Source: Rhyacichthys aspro (lineage: Eukaryota; Chordata; Actinopteri; Gobiiformes; Rhyacichthyidae). Taken from it: DNA of 64,000 nucleotides. Below are positions 13,450-24,862 of this stretch, piece by piece. The stretch spans positions 2,036,801-2,100,800 of the forward strand of contig CM072161.1 of NCBI GenBank assembly GCA_036850595.1, written 5' to 3'. The notes beneath the pieces were generated by a model. The model made no database searches, was not told the DNA's origin, and worked only from the letters and a program-made list of their open reading frames with translations. Each line of letters opens with the position of its first letter. Position 1 is the stretch's first letter. Both the position numbers and the translations under genes were made by a program.

Positions 13450-14186
13450 TACCGTATTTTCCGGACTATAAGCCGCTACTTTTTTCCCACGCTTTGAACC
13501 ATGCGGCTTATACAGAGATGCGGCTTTTCTATGAATTTTTCTTCAGCCCTCAGGGGGGCGCTCTAGCAGGAAGTGCAAAAACGAGACAGGCAGCGGTAGT
13601 CAGTACAAACAAGAAAGCTCCAGTTTTTATTCATAGCACATGCAACCCAAGACGCACAACAGCAAAATACGGTAATATTTTTACACCCTCACCCCCTCAT
13701 AATGGAAAACAAATGAAGTGACAGTGGTTTGGTGTTCAGTAGTTTCAATGCTCAGGAGGAAGATGAATAGTGACTTGTGGTTTCAGTGCACGGGAGAATG
13801 AAGCGACTTTAACAGTGCGCAGGAAGAAAAAGTGACAGTGGTTTGGTGTTCAGTGGTTTCAGTACGCAGGAGGAAGAAAAATAAAGCAACTTGGTTTTAG
13901 TGCACAGGAGGAAGATGAATAAAACCATCAATGACTTTCCTGTTTTGTTTGATCAGCACTTTTACTGCCGTGTTACAGGCACTGTTCGGAAACAATCAGT
14001 TCAGGTATATGAATAAACGAATAAACACGTATGGTACAAAATATATGTAAAAATCTTATTTCTCAGCCTGGATATCGGCGGCTTATAGTCCGGTGCGGCT
14101 TATATGTGACAAAATATATATTTCTTTTACATTTTAGTGGGTGCGGCTTATATTTAGGTGCGTTCTATAGTCCGGAAAATACGGTA
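13450..14186. mobile_element. Non-autonomous DNA transposon with perfect 19-bp TIRs
   Basis: The terminal inverted repeats match over 19 bases: ccgtattttccggactata at 13452-13470, and its exact reverse complement at 14166-14184. Each end is flanked by TA (13450-13451 and 14185-14186), consistent with a TA target duplication. A subterminal motif, gcggcttata, recurs inside both ends (near 13503, 14078, 14095 and 14142). The interior holds direct repeats of an 'agtgacagtggtttggtgttcag' block near 13720 and 13829, and no transposase. The element is about 730 bp and family assignment is left open. Confidence 0.9.
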
Positions 14187-15019
14187 CTTTTTATCAAATC
14201 AGTGTATTTGTGTACTTGCCAGTCACTCAACAAGAAGGTGTTTGTGAAGCCATGCAATCTTTACTTGAGTGAATTGTAATGGTGATATATTGTGTTTTGT
14301 GAACCATCATTTAGTTTAAGATGTTTTTTTCTAAAATGATATAAACTTCATTTTTAAAAAAGCTATGAAATTTAGATACATAGTTGTAGTGATTGGAATA
14401 AATGTATTATATTCATATATAATATGAATTATATTATAATGTCTAGGCAGCACTGTGCTTACAGATATATTCAGCTCCACATTGTTCAGGTGGGCCATTT
14501 TCATTGTGTAAGGATTAGGTTTCTGTTTCATTAGAAGGACACATATCAACTCAACAACGAGGACGGTATCATTGACATCTAATAATAAGGCTTAAGGGTC
14601 AATAATAAGTCGTGTGCATCATATATAGTTGTAATATTCTATATGAGGAGCATAGCTTGATTCTCTGCTGTGCTCCTCACTGCTGCCTCACTGATCCATG
14701 AAGGAAATCAAATATGGCAGTTTTTATCAGGAGTGATTTGTCCGTGCAGCAATCTCCGTGTAATGACATGGAAATGCGTCTCCAGACACGGAAAATGTGT
14801 TTCTGTGCAGTGCCACCTTCAGAGTCTGGAGGCTCACTGTGCTTTGATGTAGTGTATGAGGACATGGTCATGTCACCTCCACATGCACTTGAGTGTGTAA
14901 TTATGGATACGTGCATAGGAGGGAAAATATATATATTGAAATATAAAAACAGTTTTGCAAACCTTTTTTTCATTGTGTTTATAAAACATCAGTTCTTTCA
15001 CTTCAATTCATTAGCTGTT
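14187..15019. other. Intergenic, no gene recognised
   Basis: A 117-codon frame at 14714-15067 overlaps a 98-codon antisense frame at 14677-14973. Neither resembles a known protein, and no splice-bounded exon was found. Confidence 0.45.
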
Positions 15020-16615
15020 CCTCTGTCCCACTGGGGGAGTGTGTCCACTCTTTGTCCCACTGGGTGAGTGTTCCTCTGTCTGTCCCACTGGGGGAGTGTC
15101 ACGTCTCTCTCTGTCCCACTGGGAGAGTGTGTCCTCTCTTTGTCCCACTATGGGAGTGTGACCTCTCTCTCTTTGTCCCACTGGGGGAGTGTGTCCTTTC
15201 TCTGGCCCACTGGGGGAGAGTGACCTCTCTCTCTTCCAATAGGGGAGTGTGTCCTTCCTGTCCCACTGGGGGAGTGTTCCTCTGTCTGTCCCACTGGGGG
15301 AGTGTGACCTCTCTCTGTCTCACTGGGGGAGTGTGTCCCCTCTTTGTCCCACTATGGGAGTCTGACCTCTCTCTCTCTGTCCCACTGGGGGAGTGTGTCC
15401 CCTCTTTGTCCCACTGGGGGAGTGTGTCCTTTCTCTGTCCCACTGGGGGAGCGTGTCCTCTCTCTATCCAAATGGTGGAGTGTGTCCTCTCTCTGTCTCA
15501 CTGGGGGAGTGTGTCCCCTCTTTGTCCCACTGTGGGAGTGCGACCTCTCTCTCTGTCCCACTGGGAGAGTGTGTCCTCTCTTTGTTCCACTGGGGGAGTG
15601 TGTCCTCTCTTTGTTCCACTGGGGGAGTGTGTCCTCTCTCTGTCCAACTGGGGGAGTGTGTACCCTCTCTGTCTCACTGGAGGAGTGTTCCTCTCTCTGT
15701 CCCACTGGGGGAGTGTCACGTCTCTCTCTGTGGGGAGTGTGTCCCCTCTCTGTCATGGGGAGTGTGTCCCCTGTTCTACTGGGGGTCGTTTGTCCCACTG
15801 GGGGAGTGTGTCCTCTCTCTGTCCAAATGGGGGAGTGTGTCCCCTCTCTGTCTCACTGGAGGAGTGTTCCTCTCTCTGTCCCACTGGGGGAGTGTCACGT
15901 CTCTCTCTGTCCCACTGCTTTTCCCCCCCCTCCCCCCCGGGGGGGGGGTGGGGCTCCCCGCGCGACTGTGTCCTCTCTGTGGGGAGTGTGTCCCCTCTCT
16001 GTCCCACTGGGGGAGTGTCACGTCTCTCTCTGTCCCACTGGGGGAGTGTGTCCCCTCTCTGTCCCACTGGGGGAGTGTCACGTCTCTCTCTGTCCCACTG
16101 GGGGAGTGTGTCCCCTCTCTGTCCCACTGGGGGAGTGTCACGTCTCTCTCTGTCCCACTGGGGGAGTGTGTCCTCTCTCTGTCTCACTGGGGGAGTGTTC
16201 CTCTCTCTGAACCACTGGGGGAGTGTCACGTCTCTCTCTGTCCCACTGGGGGAGTGTGTCCCCTCTTTGTCCCACTGGGGAAGTGTGTCCTCTCTCCATC
16301 CCATTGGGTAGTGTGTCCCCTCTTTGTCCCACTGGGGGAGTGTGTCCTCTCTCCATCCCACTGGGGGAGTGTGTCCCCTCTTTGTCCCACTGGGGCAGTG
16401 TGTCCTCTCTCTGTCCCACTGGGGGAGTGTGTCCTCGCTCTGTCTAACTTGGAAAATGTGCCCTCTTTCTGTCCCACTAGGGAAATGTGTCCTCTCTGCC
16501 CCACTTAGGGAGTGTGTCCTCGCTTTGTCCCACTAGGGAAGTGTGTCCTCTCTGCCCCAATGAGGTAGTGTGTCTTTTCTGCTACACTGGTGGAGTGTGT
16601 CTCCTCTAGATGTCC
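15020..16615 (+). repeat. Minisatellite, 29/31-bp units with a 60-bp higher-order repeat
   Basis: About 1.6 kb of tandem copies built on tgtcccactgggggagtgtg plus a pyrimidine tail (tcctctctc, tcccctctt or cacgtctctctc). From the length and period I estimate about fifty units. Units of 29 and 31 bp alternate in the most homogeneous part (about 15990-16165), giving a 60-bp higher-order unit that repeats nearly perfectly three times. Because 60 is divisible by three and the unit has few stops, long frames are open in both directions (up to 419 codons). These are a property of the repeat, not evidence of a protein. Units decay toward both ends. Confidence 0.95.
15918..15971. other. GC-homopolymer block interrupting the minisatellite
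   Basis: Inside the array a non-unit segment begins with ctttt, runs through C8-T-C7, switches directly to a run of ten G, and ends with tggggctccccgcgcgactg. It is nearly self-complementary and breaks the unit phase. It may be a true insertion, but C/G runs meeting at one point inside a long tandem array are also typical of an assembly or base-calling fault. Confidence 0.8.
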
Positions 16616-19600
16616 CACAGTTAGATATCTGGTCCTTAGTGATGATTGGACCCATTTTATTGCTGAAGTGAATATCACAACAGCAGTTGACTGAAAGGAC
16701 TTAACAAACCAAACCAATCATAACCATTTATCTGAAATGGGATGAGTTTTATGTGCTGCTCTGTTTCTTAGATTGGTTGTATGTCTATCCATTTACATTC
16801 AGAGAGAGTTTAATCTGAGTTCCAGTTATTCCTCCTGAAAAAAACAGAGAATCAGAATGGATGTCTTAGCTGCAACAATTACAGAGGCCAAGTCCTGCAC
16901 CTTCTTTGAGAGCCCATATGTGGGGCATTTTATTGAATTTAGGTAAAATAAATAAATAAATACTATACTCTACTATGTATCTAGTGTGTTGGAAGAAATG
17001 TGATGTCATTGTGTGTCTATATCATGTAATCCATAAATCCATAAATTACCAAAAATCTTCCACATTTGTAGAACAGACATTTTTCAGATCAACTAACTAT
17101 CATGTCCTAAGGCATGAGATGTGAAAATGGAAAATGGAATAAACCAAATAAAAACTAATTTGCCTCTTACCATTGGAATGCAATGAAATGCATAACTGTC
17201 TAGTTTTTAATATGAGTGGTGATAATGTTGGATGAGGATGTACACAACTTATTGCTTGGACAACTGTATATTGTTTAGTAAAACCTCTCCGCAGTTTGTG
17301 CAGTGTGTGACTCAGAGGCCAGGTCAGGACACACAGCCCAGATGGACTTAATGAGGCTGTTGGCTGTGCGTCTTAAACGGCTGAGAAAGGCTGGGTTTAC
17401 AGCCTTAGTGGGAGTCCACATCTTGTCTGGGTCCATCGGCTGCACAGCCTCTGCAGCGGGGTGATAACCTCCAGCCTTTTCTCAGCCAGCATGTCCCACT
17501 TCATCATCCGCCAGACTCTAACATACCACAGCAAACGCACACTACGCAAAGAAGCTCGCACTGCACAAACAAACTGCAGACTTCGGCTCCACAGACTGTC
17601 AGCTCCAATACATTCAGTCCTCCAAGTTAGAAATATTTGAAATCAAATCTTATCAAATTCTATTTTCACACGGAGGAATAAAATCCAGATAATGATCATC
17701 AGGGTTTTATTGGCTGTGCTTTCATATTCATTTGTACACATACTCTGAAATCTTTCTGGGCAGATCATTTAAACATTTCGAAAAGAGGGATGTATTTATT
17801 AATCTTAACTTGGTATCACTGCACAGATAGAGCAATATTGTATTTGCAATAACTCTGTGATCATATGACGCATTATGTTACTGTGAAGGCCCAAGAATGT
17901 GAAGAAAGGTCCAAGTGGTTACGTGATGTTTAGATGATACGTATGATGACGAACGCAACAGATATAACTGCTGGAGGAGAAGCACACTCTTGTTTATTTT
18001 TGAGCACACATTCTTGCCAAGGGTTAAGGATATTTTTTTAACTAAATTTGCCTGTTTCAAGGATTTGTTCACAGACCTCTAAAAGGAGTGTGAGGTGTGG
18101 AAGTGAAATCTGCCTTTTTGCCAGATGCGGCCAAAAAGCAAAATATGACACACCCCACCTTCAAGGCTAGAGATATACTTGCAGTTTCAGTAGGCAGATG
18201 GAGAATATGCATGTCCTTACCTTTTGCTTTGGTGGGACAGGGCAATGTGTGATGCATGCACAAGCAGTAATATGCATATCTCCACTAAGATGGTGATAGT
18301 TGAAGGGGATTAGGTGGGCAAGGATGACATAAACACAGACAAAGACATAGAGCAGGTAAATATACCTCTGCAAAACCTGCCAATGTACAGCGATAGTCAC
18401 TAAAAAAAATATGTGTATTTTGATAAGTGACAGGGTGGGGTTGAAAATATTGTGAAAGCCATATGTGCACTATGCGCTCTCAAGGAGTGGGTGAGCAGGC
18501 ATCCAATGCAAAACAGCTATTTACTCAACAGTGATATTTAATCAGCTTCTTCTTTACATCCCCCTTCCTCATTCCCTTAAATTGGAGATGTCAGCTGCCG
18601 ACTAACATTGTGGCCCATTCTGTTGCAGAAGGGAGTCTTTAGGGAAGTCTCATTTTTGAATGAGGTTTTATTGCCACAGTTGGCTGCTGCGGACTAACAC
18701 AATAACAGTGAGCTTCAGAAGTTGATGAGGAGTGTTTGGGGCGTCTTTCTGTTCAGCCAGGCCTAAACCCAGCAGATGAGCACATCTGTTGTAAATGAGA
18801 CTAGAGCCATTACCAGCTGACAGCTTTTATGAAGACTCACTTTGATCCTTCTTGTAGGTCACAGCCGACCACCGTGTGCTGTGTTCATACAAAGTGACCT
18901 CATCATGTCGGATAACTGCAAGCTTTAGATAATTTATGCCTCATTCATGATTTATCCCCCACACACTGGCTACAGCACACACTAACTCCTCAGTTTGACT
19001 AGTCCTATTCTGGCTCACTAAATCTCCTCATGTCATCATCCTGAGTCGGGGTTGGATCCACTAACCTTGCTCTGGAACAGGCTGCTCGTAAGAATGATGA
19101 GTGACTTTAGGAAACTTTAACAAAGTGACATTTTGTTAAGACAGTGAGCAGATTCAGCAATAAGTAATAGCACATGAAAGACAGTGTTTGCAACAAATAG
19201 CCAATTTCATGCACCATGGGCGTAATATAAATGAAGGTATTTACCAAGCTATGAGCTGTATTGATCCCTGTGGGAACATGAGGCTACAGCAATGGCAAAA
19301 ACATAAAACCAGTGTTATCATCAATGTTAGCACAAGACCTGAATATGTAATGAGCCGGCGACATGGACACCAGCTAATCAGAGCTATAAAGATGATTAGA
19401 CTGTAGCTGTAGAGGAAATACATCTGCCTCTGCAGCTTTAACTAGGTCCAGATTTTCCTCAAACGTCTTTATTCTTATGCAACAATCCAGTTGCTCATTC
19501 AAGGGCAAAAGAAATCTTGTAAATCTGTGCTTTTTAGCACATTTATTTTTACATTAAGCACCTGGGCTATTTATATAGTCAACTTAGAAAAGTTATCATT

Positions 19601-20129
19601 AGCAGGGAAAGTGTAGACTGACACCAAAACTCAGTTAAAATTGTGACTAAATGAGTACATGCACCAAATGTTAAGGTAACATTATGGAATATTGATAATG
19701 AAGTCACAGTTGCTTCATGTGCCCTGTTTGTCATTTCAACAACAAGTCAACAAACAATATAGTAGTACGTACTGCCTTGCATCTTTAAATGCATTTTAAC
19801 TACTTGAACTGTTGTGTTGTGCCCATGTAATCAATTTCAAATTAGCACAAAGAGCTAGATCCTATCGAAGGTGTTTGCAAGTGTAATATTTTAGGAAGTA
19901 TGGCAGCAATGTGATTTTTAAACTTTAAAGTACTTCTAGCTTCTAGCTAACAGCTAGCATTAGAAACCATTGTTTCTGGTTTTAAACAGAGTCAGCGTTG
20001 TATGGCCTTTGCTTCATGAATTTAAACATTGTATTTCTCGTCTAAAGTGCATTAAACAAAAGCAATTATAGGAAATTGGCACAGCTCTATGAATTTAATG
20101 TTAAGAAAGCTGTGAATAAACCAAAAACA
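16616..20129. other. Intergenic, no gene recognised
   Basis: About 3.5 kb with only chance frames. The segments at about 17290-17620 and 18540-19080 are non-repetitive, of more balanced composition and rich in TAAT and other short motifs. They are candidates for conserved noncoding elements, but this is inference from composition only. Confidence 0.45.
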
Positions 20130-20449
20130 GTCTAATGCAGGGTTCACCAACACACTGCCCACGGGCACCAGGTCACCCACATGGACAACATGAGGTGCCC
20201 ACAAGGAAAGTTCTCAAATGTCACCAATTAGCTCCTCATTGTTATTATTGTAAGGAATAATTAATATGATCAGACAGTGTATTCACACATATCACTATCA
20301 TTAATCATTATTAATTATAATATATAATAAAGGTAAACCATACAACTTTGTTATTTCAGAAATGTGTATCAAAATGGTAGCCCTTTGTATTACTCAGTAC
20401 CCTTGAGTACCTCTCAGTTTCAAAAGGGTTGATGACTCCTGGTCTAATG
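20130..20449. mobile_element. hAT-like non-autonomous transposon with 8-bp TSD
   Basis: The element occupies 20138-20441 (304 bp). It starts cagggttcaccaacac and ends gggttgatgactcctg, imperfect inverted ends of the CAGGG type. The eight bases gtctaatg occur immediately before it (20130-20137) and again immediately after it (20442-20449), a perfect 8-bp target duplication diagnostic of hAT elements. There is no transposase, and the interior is AT-rich. Confidence 0.92.
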
Positions 20450-20617
20450 CAGCAGCTGTACCTCCAGCTTCTCGCTGCTACACACAAGGATTTATTCTTT
20501 CTTTAAATTAATTACCTAACAGTTAATCCAAGATTCAAAAAGTCTGCTTCAGATCCCTTTCATATCTCAAATAGAGACACAACTTTTGGGGCACTTCAAT
20601 GATGACTGTTTTGTAGC

Positions 20618-20690
20618 AGACGCTGCTCTTCTGGAACCAGCAGAGTGGAAACATGTGCCTCATTGAAGGGGTTAGCCGTACCACCGTCCG
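20618..20690 (+). repeat. Dispersed repeat, copy 1
   Basis: This segment matches 22435-22505 in the same orientation: gcagacgctgctcttctgga here against gcagatgctgctcctctgga there, followed by a shared 'gagtggaaac.tgtgcctc' block and a shared 'gtacc' end. Family unknown. Confidence 0.7.
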
Positions 20691-21916
20691 ACCCATACTC
20701 TGACCATGGTGGAAACACAGCTATAAATTGCTTTTTGCATTGTTAATTTCACTTGTGTAACTAATTTACTTTGTTATTGCGTTTGACATTTTATATTTTA
20801 TTCTACTATGAATTTATTTTGTAAAAATTTTAATTGCATGCACACCTTTTGTAATTTCTTTCACTTTGCGCTTAACCCATTATTATTTTGTCAGTTACAT
20901 GAGTTGTTCTCGCCTGTATGTGTCATGTGATTGGTTTATGAGTCTTTACTTGTTTATCAGAGAAAATGTATAAATGCACCGAGCCACAACAGGCTTGTTA
21001 TTATTCCATGACCTAATAATCACCACTAAATATGCACCGTTTAATGTTTGTTTTCATTTGGCGAATCCATCTGGGAATTGAAACAGTAGCCAGTAAACTG
21101 AAGTACAGTCAGTGAAGTGAACAGTCACAGGAGGAGATGAATGTTGGCTGACAGAGCTACATGAAGTAGAGTTATATAAGGAATAAAAACACATGGTCAA
21201 AGCTTTACTCACATCTGTGTGAAGCACAAAACTTCTGCAAGTTGTTTCCCATCAGTAGATTATATTACTGCAGAAAAATGTGCCATGCAACTTGCTACAG
21301 GAGCCCATTAATCCATAAATGTGCCGTTATTTCTGCAGTATACATACAAGAAAATTTTCAAATTTTGAACATACCTAATTTGACTAGGACATGTATATGT
21401 ATGTTTTATTAACAGCAGTCTTGTGCCTCTGGACTCTTCCTTGGCTCATTCTGAGTCTGTGCCTGTCCTCAGGTGATGGACTGTAGAAGCAGGCTGCTCC
21501 ATAAATCACTTTCTACATTCCTCTGAATAATAATAAGCTGATTCTATTATTCACAACAATCATCAAGCACTGCTCTCCACCTGCTATTTAAAGAATCTGT
21601 CTTTAGTGAGTAAATGGTCTGGAAACAATGCAGGCATTAATTGCATGTAGGAGATAATAAATCATCACAGAGAAGCCAGAGCCGCGCTGCCTCCGCAACA
21701 CAGTTTTATGTCAATAATCCACTACCTCTCATGTACCACTATTTTTCTTACTGATTACTGTCGTGATTTGTTTTGAATGAGAAATCTTATGGGATAGAGT
21801 AGTAAAACAATTTCACTCAATCTGGTCTAAACAGTTTGACAAATGCAGGAGTGCTACTTGGATGTGACCAAAATAAAAAGTTAAAAGCCTTTGGTGCTCT
21901 TCAGTTTGGGAATTTA
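20691..21916. other. Intergenic, no feature recognised
   Basis: No splice-bounded coding sequence or clear repeat seen. A short CG-bearing patch near 21670-21720 is unexplained. Confidence 0.4.
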
Positions 21917-22876
21917 AGGGCCTTAAAAAGGTGAAGGATTAAAAAAGCCTTTATTGTAATGTGGCTTTTTTATTGAAAACATGCCAACCTTTTTCAGCCT
22001 CATGGCCTTCCTCAAAGCAAGGTTAAAATGGTTGACTCAGGGGGGTTTCCCATTGGACTGGAAAGCAGGCACACTAGTACACGATGTAGTATTAATAAAG
22101 TGCTATGATCTGTGGCCTTTCACTTCTGATCAGCTTCAGCTAGTGGTTGTCCTTATTTTTTTGCAATTTGTATTGTTTATATCACTGTTATTGACTGGAG
22201 TCCTGAGTTTCCAGTTGAGTGGTTATGGTGTGGGCGGGGTCAGTTAAGGATGCAGTTCCATCACCAAAAGGGCTCCAAAGGGTTGTTTTCGCTTGAGTAA
22301 GGATTTTTAACGGTCCGATTTAGCTGAGACTGCAGTGCATCTCCACCTTTTCCAAAGCAAGCCGAGGCTCTTGGGGACGCCGCAGACCCGACCTGCAGGA
22401 CTTTTGTGGCTCTTCGATTGCATCATTGTTTAAATAGCAGATGCTGCTCCTCTGGACCCAGCTGAGTGGAAACTTGTGCCTCTTTAAGGGTTACCTGTAC
22501 CAAACTTCCCAAGTAATTACCCAACTTGTACTGTACCACCAGTGGAAATGAGGCTTAATTTTCTTTAAGGGTCTGATCGAGCTGCTACACCCATAGAACT
22601 TTTGGCACAGGTCACACAAAGTGGGCAGTCATTTGATCATCTGGTGAATGACACAAGGACCATGCAGGACATGTTCAAAAATTACAGAAAACAAGAATAA
22701 AACATATTTTGTTTTGACAGTAACAAAACGTGCAGTTGATACAACTTTATATTCTCAAACTGTATTGTAACTATTTGCTACATGTTTAATGTAATTTTTT
22801 CATCCTTGTCCTGATGAAGGCCTTGAGGCTTAAGAAAATAGCCATGTTTTTCTCTCTTCACCTTTTCAACGGGCCT
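21917..22876. repeat. Foldback repeat with arms about 75-105 bp
   Basis: The left arm (about 21917-22024: gggccttaaaaaggtgaagg, then catggccttcctcaaagcaa) is an imperfect inverted copy of the right arm (about 22801-22876, whose reverse complement begins ggcccgttgaaaaggtgaag and ends catcaggacaagg). The spacer of about 780 bp includes the dispersed repeat at 22435-22505. No transposase frame is visible. A non-autonomous element, or two copies inserted in opposite orientation, are both possible. Confidence 0.6.
22435..22505 (+). repeat. Dispersed repeat, copy 2
   Basis: Second copy of the segment at 20618-20690, same strand, lying inside the foldback region. Confidence 0.7.
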
Positions 22877-24404
22877 CATTTTCTCCAGACACACGTACCC
22901 TGCTGCAGTAGGCTTCAGTAAACTCTTGTTTTTCTGAAGGCCTGGTTTGGTACCATTACTCTAGGTCTAATTTTCTACATACAAATTATAATTTGAGTCA
23001 ATTTGCTGAATGGAATACTAATGAAGCCTTTGTGTTTTATTTATGCTCTCATTATGAGTTTGAACTTTTTACTGCAGTGCACGCTCCACCTGTTTGTAAC
23101 AACAGCACTTATAATTCAATCATTTACCTCCAACCTCGTGCTTTTGAATTTCTTTTTGTTTGTTTGTTTGTTTGTTTTTTTTGTGGACATATGTAAAATT
23201 ATGAAGGGTTTAAGAGTAATATTGTAAACCTGCGGTAGAACTTCATACTAATGTTCTCATGCAGTTATGATTAATATTACCGCTCTATCCATGACTTTCA
23301 TATTTCAGAATATGAAAGGTTATTACTTGAATTTGTATCAATCCCCAAGAGAATTATATTTCTTCCTTTGACCGCTTCTCCCATAATTTCTTCTTCTCTG
23401 TTTCCATGAGAAAAGTCCATCATGTTTATTGTGTGATTATAAAGATTTTTTTATAAACGGAAATATAAAGGCTGGTATTTCAGATATATGAGAACACTGA
23501 GAACTTAATTACAACTGGTTTAAAACTGCAATAAAAAACTGCAAATCTAACTAACAGAGCCAGACTGGAACATTGTGACTGAATAAAGGAGGCTAATACA
23601 CTGGTCATACCACAATTTATTCAAGTTTGTTCAGAACAAATGACCTGAACATCTCGGTCTACAGCTCACAAAAACTGCATAATCCCTAAAGAATGCTCTG
23701 CCTTTGCACAGCCTTTTCATTTAAAATCATCAAAAAATGGAATCAGCTCCCAGACAGTCTTAAGTTGTGTATAGATTTGCATCATTTTTCTTGAAACTTA
23801 AAAAAAATATGTTCTCAACAATCAACTGTGCCAACATCAGTTAAACTAACATTGTGTTTACTTGTACCGATCATTATACACTGATGAATTTAGTCAATAG
23901 GCCTTTTTAGGAAACTTGGTAATGGATCGTATTAATTATTGTATGTATTTGCACTATTAATTAATGTTAGTTTTGTACTCTGAAATATTTTATTGTTATG
24001 CTCACCTGTCACAAAGCATCCCTTTTCTTGTGAAATTAATGTATTTGTACATGGTCCATGATAAACAAAGAATAAACAAACACACATTCTCCTGTATTGC
24101 TGTATTATGATTAATATATACACGGATTAATAACCAGGCAGGGACTGAAGGGCTTATTACAGAATGATTTGCCAACAATATCATATTAATTTATTTCATA
24201 ATGTATTTGGTTGGTGAGTTTTCCAAAATAGCTTACACATATTGGCATACTTTGAAAATAATACACAAACACCAGTTCGCACAATTTAACTATCTTGTTC
24301 GTTTAAAATATCAACCTTATTCACATAAGATAAAATGTTATTTCGGGACTTTATGAGCTCTAATAGTGATGAGTGAGTAAGTCAAAGCGGCATTAATTCG
24401 TTTG
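22877..24404. other. Intergenic, upstream of RAD51D
   Basis: AT-rich, with a TTTG run at 23153-23181. No coding exon recognised. Confidence 0.45.
23153..23181. repeat. (TTTG)n microsatellite
   Basis: About five TTTG units ending in a T run. Confidence 0.85.
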
Positions 24405-24540
24405 ACTTCATTTCCCAGCAACCCTAGCGCGTGACCTATCGAGAGCAGGAAGCGGATCTGACGCGTTCGCGATATTTTGAAAAGAGGCGGTGTCTGCTGC
24501 TGTTCTCCCACACTAGTCAGCGTTGAAAAGTACATACTCC
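24405..24540 (+). promoter_or_regulatory. Probable RAD51D promoter with ZNF143-like site
   Basis: A small CpG-bearing island in AT-rich DNA. At 24405-24423 the sequence acttcatttcccagcaacc resembles the vertebrate ZNF143 (SBS) motif, ACTACAATTCCCAGCATGC in consensus, which is common in housekeeping promoters. CpGs follow (ctagcgcgtgacc, gacgcgttcgcg) at 24425-24472. No TATA box was seen. The start codon is about 240-380 bp downstream, and an acceptor-like tctgtag just before it suggests that a 5'-UTR intron may intervene. Confidence 0.6.
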
Positions 24541-24780
24541 TAATATTGTTTTATTTATAATGAACAGTTTTATTTGTCTACTTATGGGGAAAGTAGGGCT
24601 GGATATTTATTGACACAAAGTGAAAAGCAAACTGGAGCGATAAACTAAACGTTTTTGCTACTAAATAACCATTAAGCTACACAAGACCCAGTTAGCTAGC
24701 TAACATTGAACCCGCAGCTGTGTTTATTTATCTAGACTGTGGTTCATGTCTGATTCATTCCGTGGTGTGTTCTGTAGGCC

Positions 24781-24862
24781 ATGGTTGTCCTGAGAGAGGG
24801 CATGTGTCCTGGGCTGGAGGCTGATTTAGTGAGAGACCTTCGGGCTGCTGATATAAACACAG
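24781..24862 (+). CDS. rad51d: RAD51D coding exon 1
   Basis: Encodes residues 1-27 plus one base, opening MVVLREGMCPGL as in vertebrate RAD51D (human MGVLRVGLCPGL). The donor is acag/gtcagt. A possible acceptor (tctgtag) ends at 24777, so the exon may begin at 24778 with a further noncoding exon upstream. That 5' structure is unproven. Confidence 0.93.

Noticed and set aside
14714..15067. 117-codon frame as a small secreted or orphan gene
   Set aside because: No recognised domain, a similar-length frame on the opposite strand, and it runs into the minisatellite; nothing beyond an open frame supports it.
15052..16311. 419-codon plus-strand frame (and shorter ones on both strands) as a repeat-protein gene
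   Set aside because: The frames follow the tandem repeat, occur in several frames and both strands at once, and have no splice or promoter context.
15020..16615. Regular repeats as a CRISPR array
   Set aside because: Units are contiguous with no unique spacers, and the genome is vertebrate.
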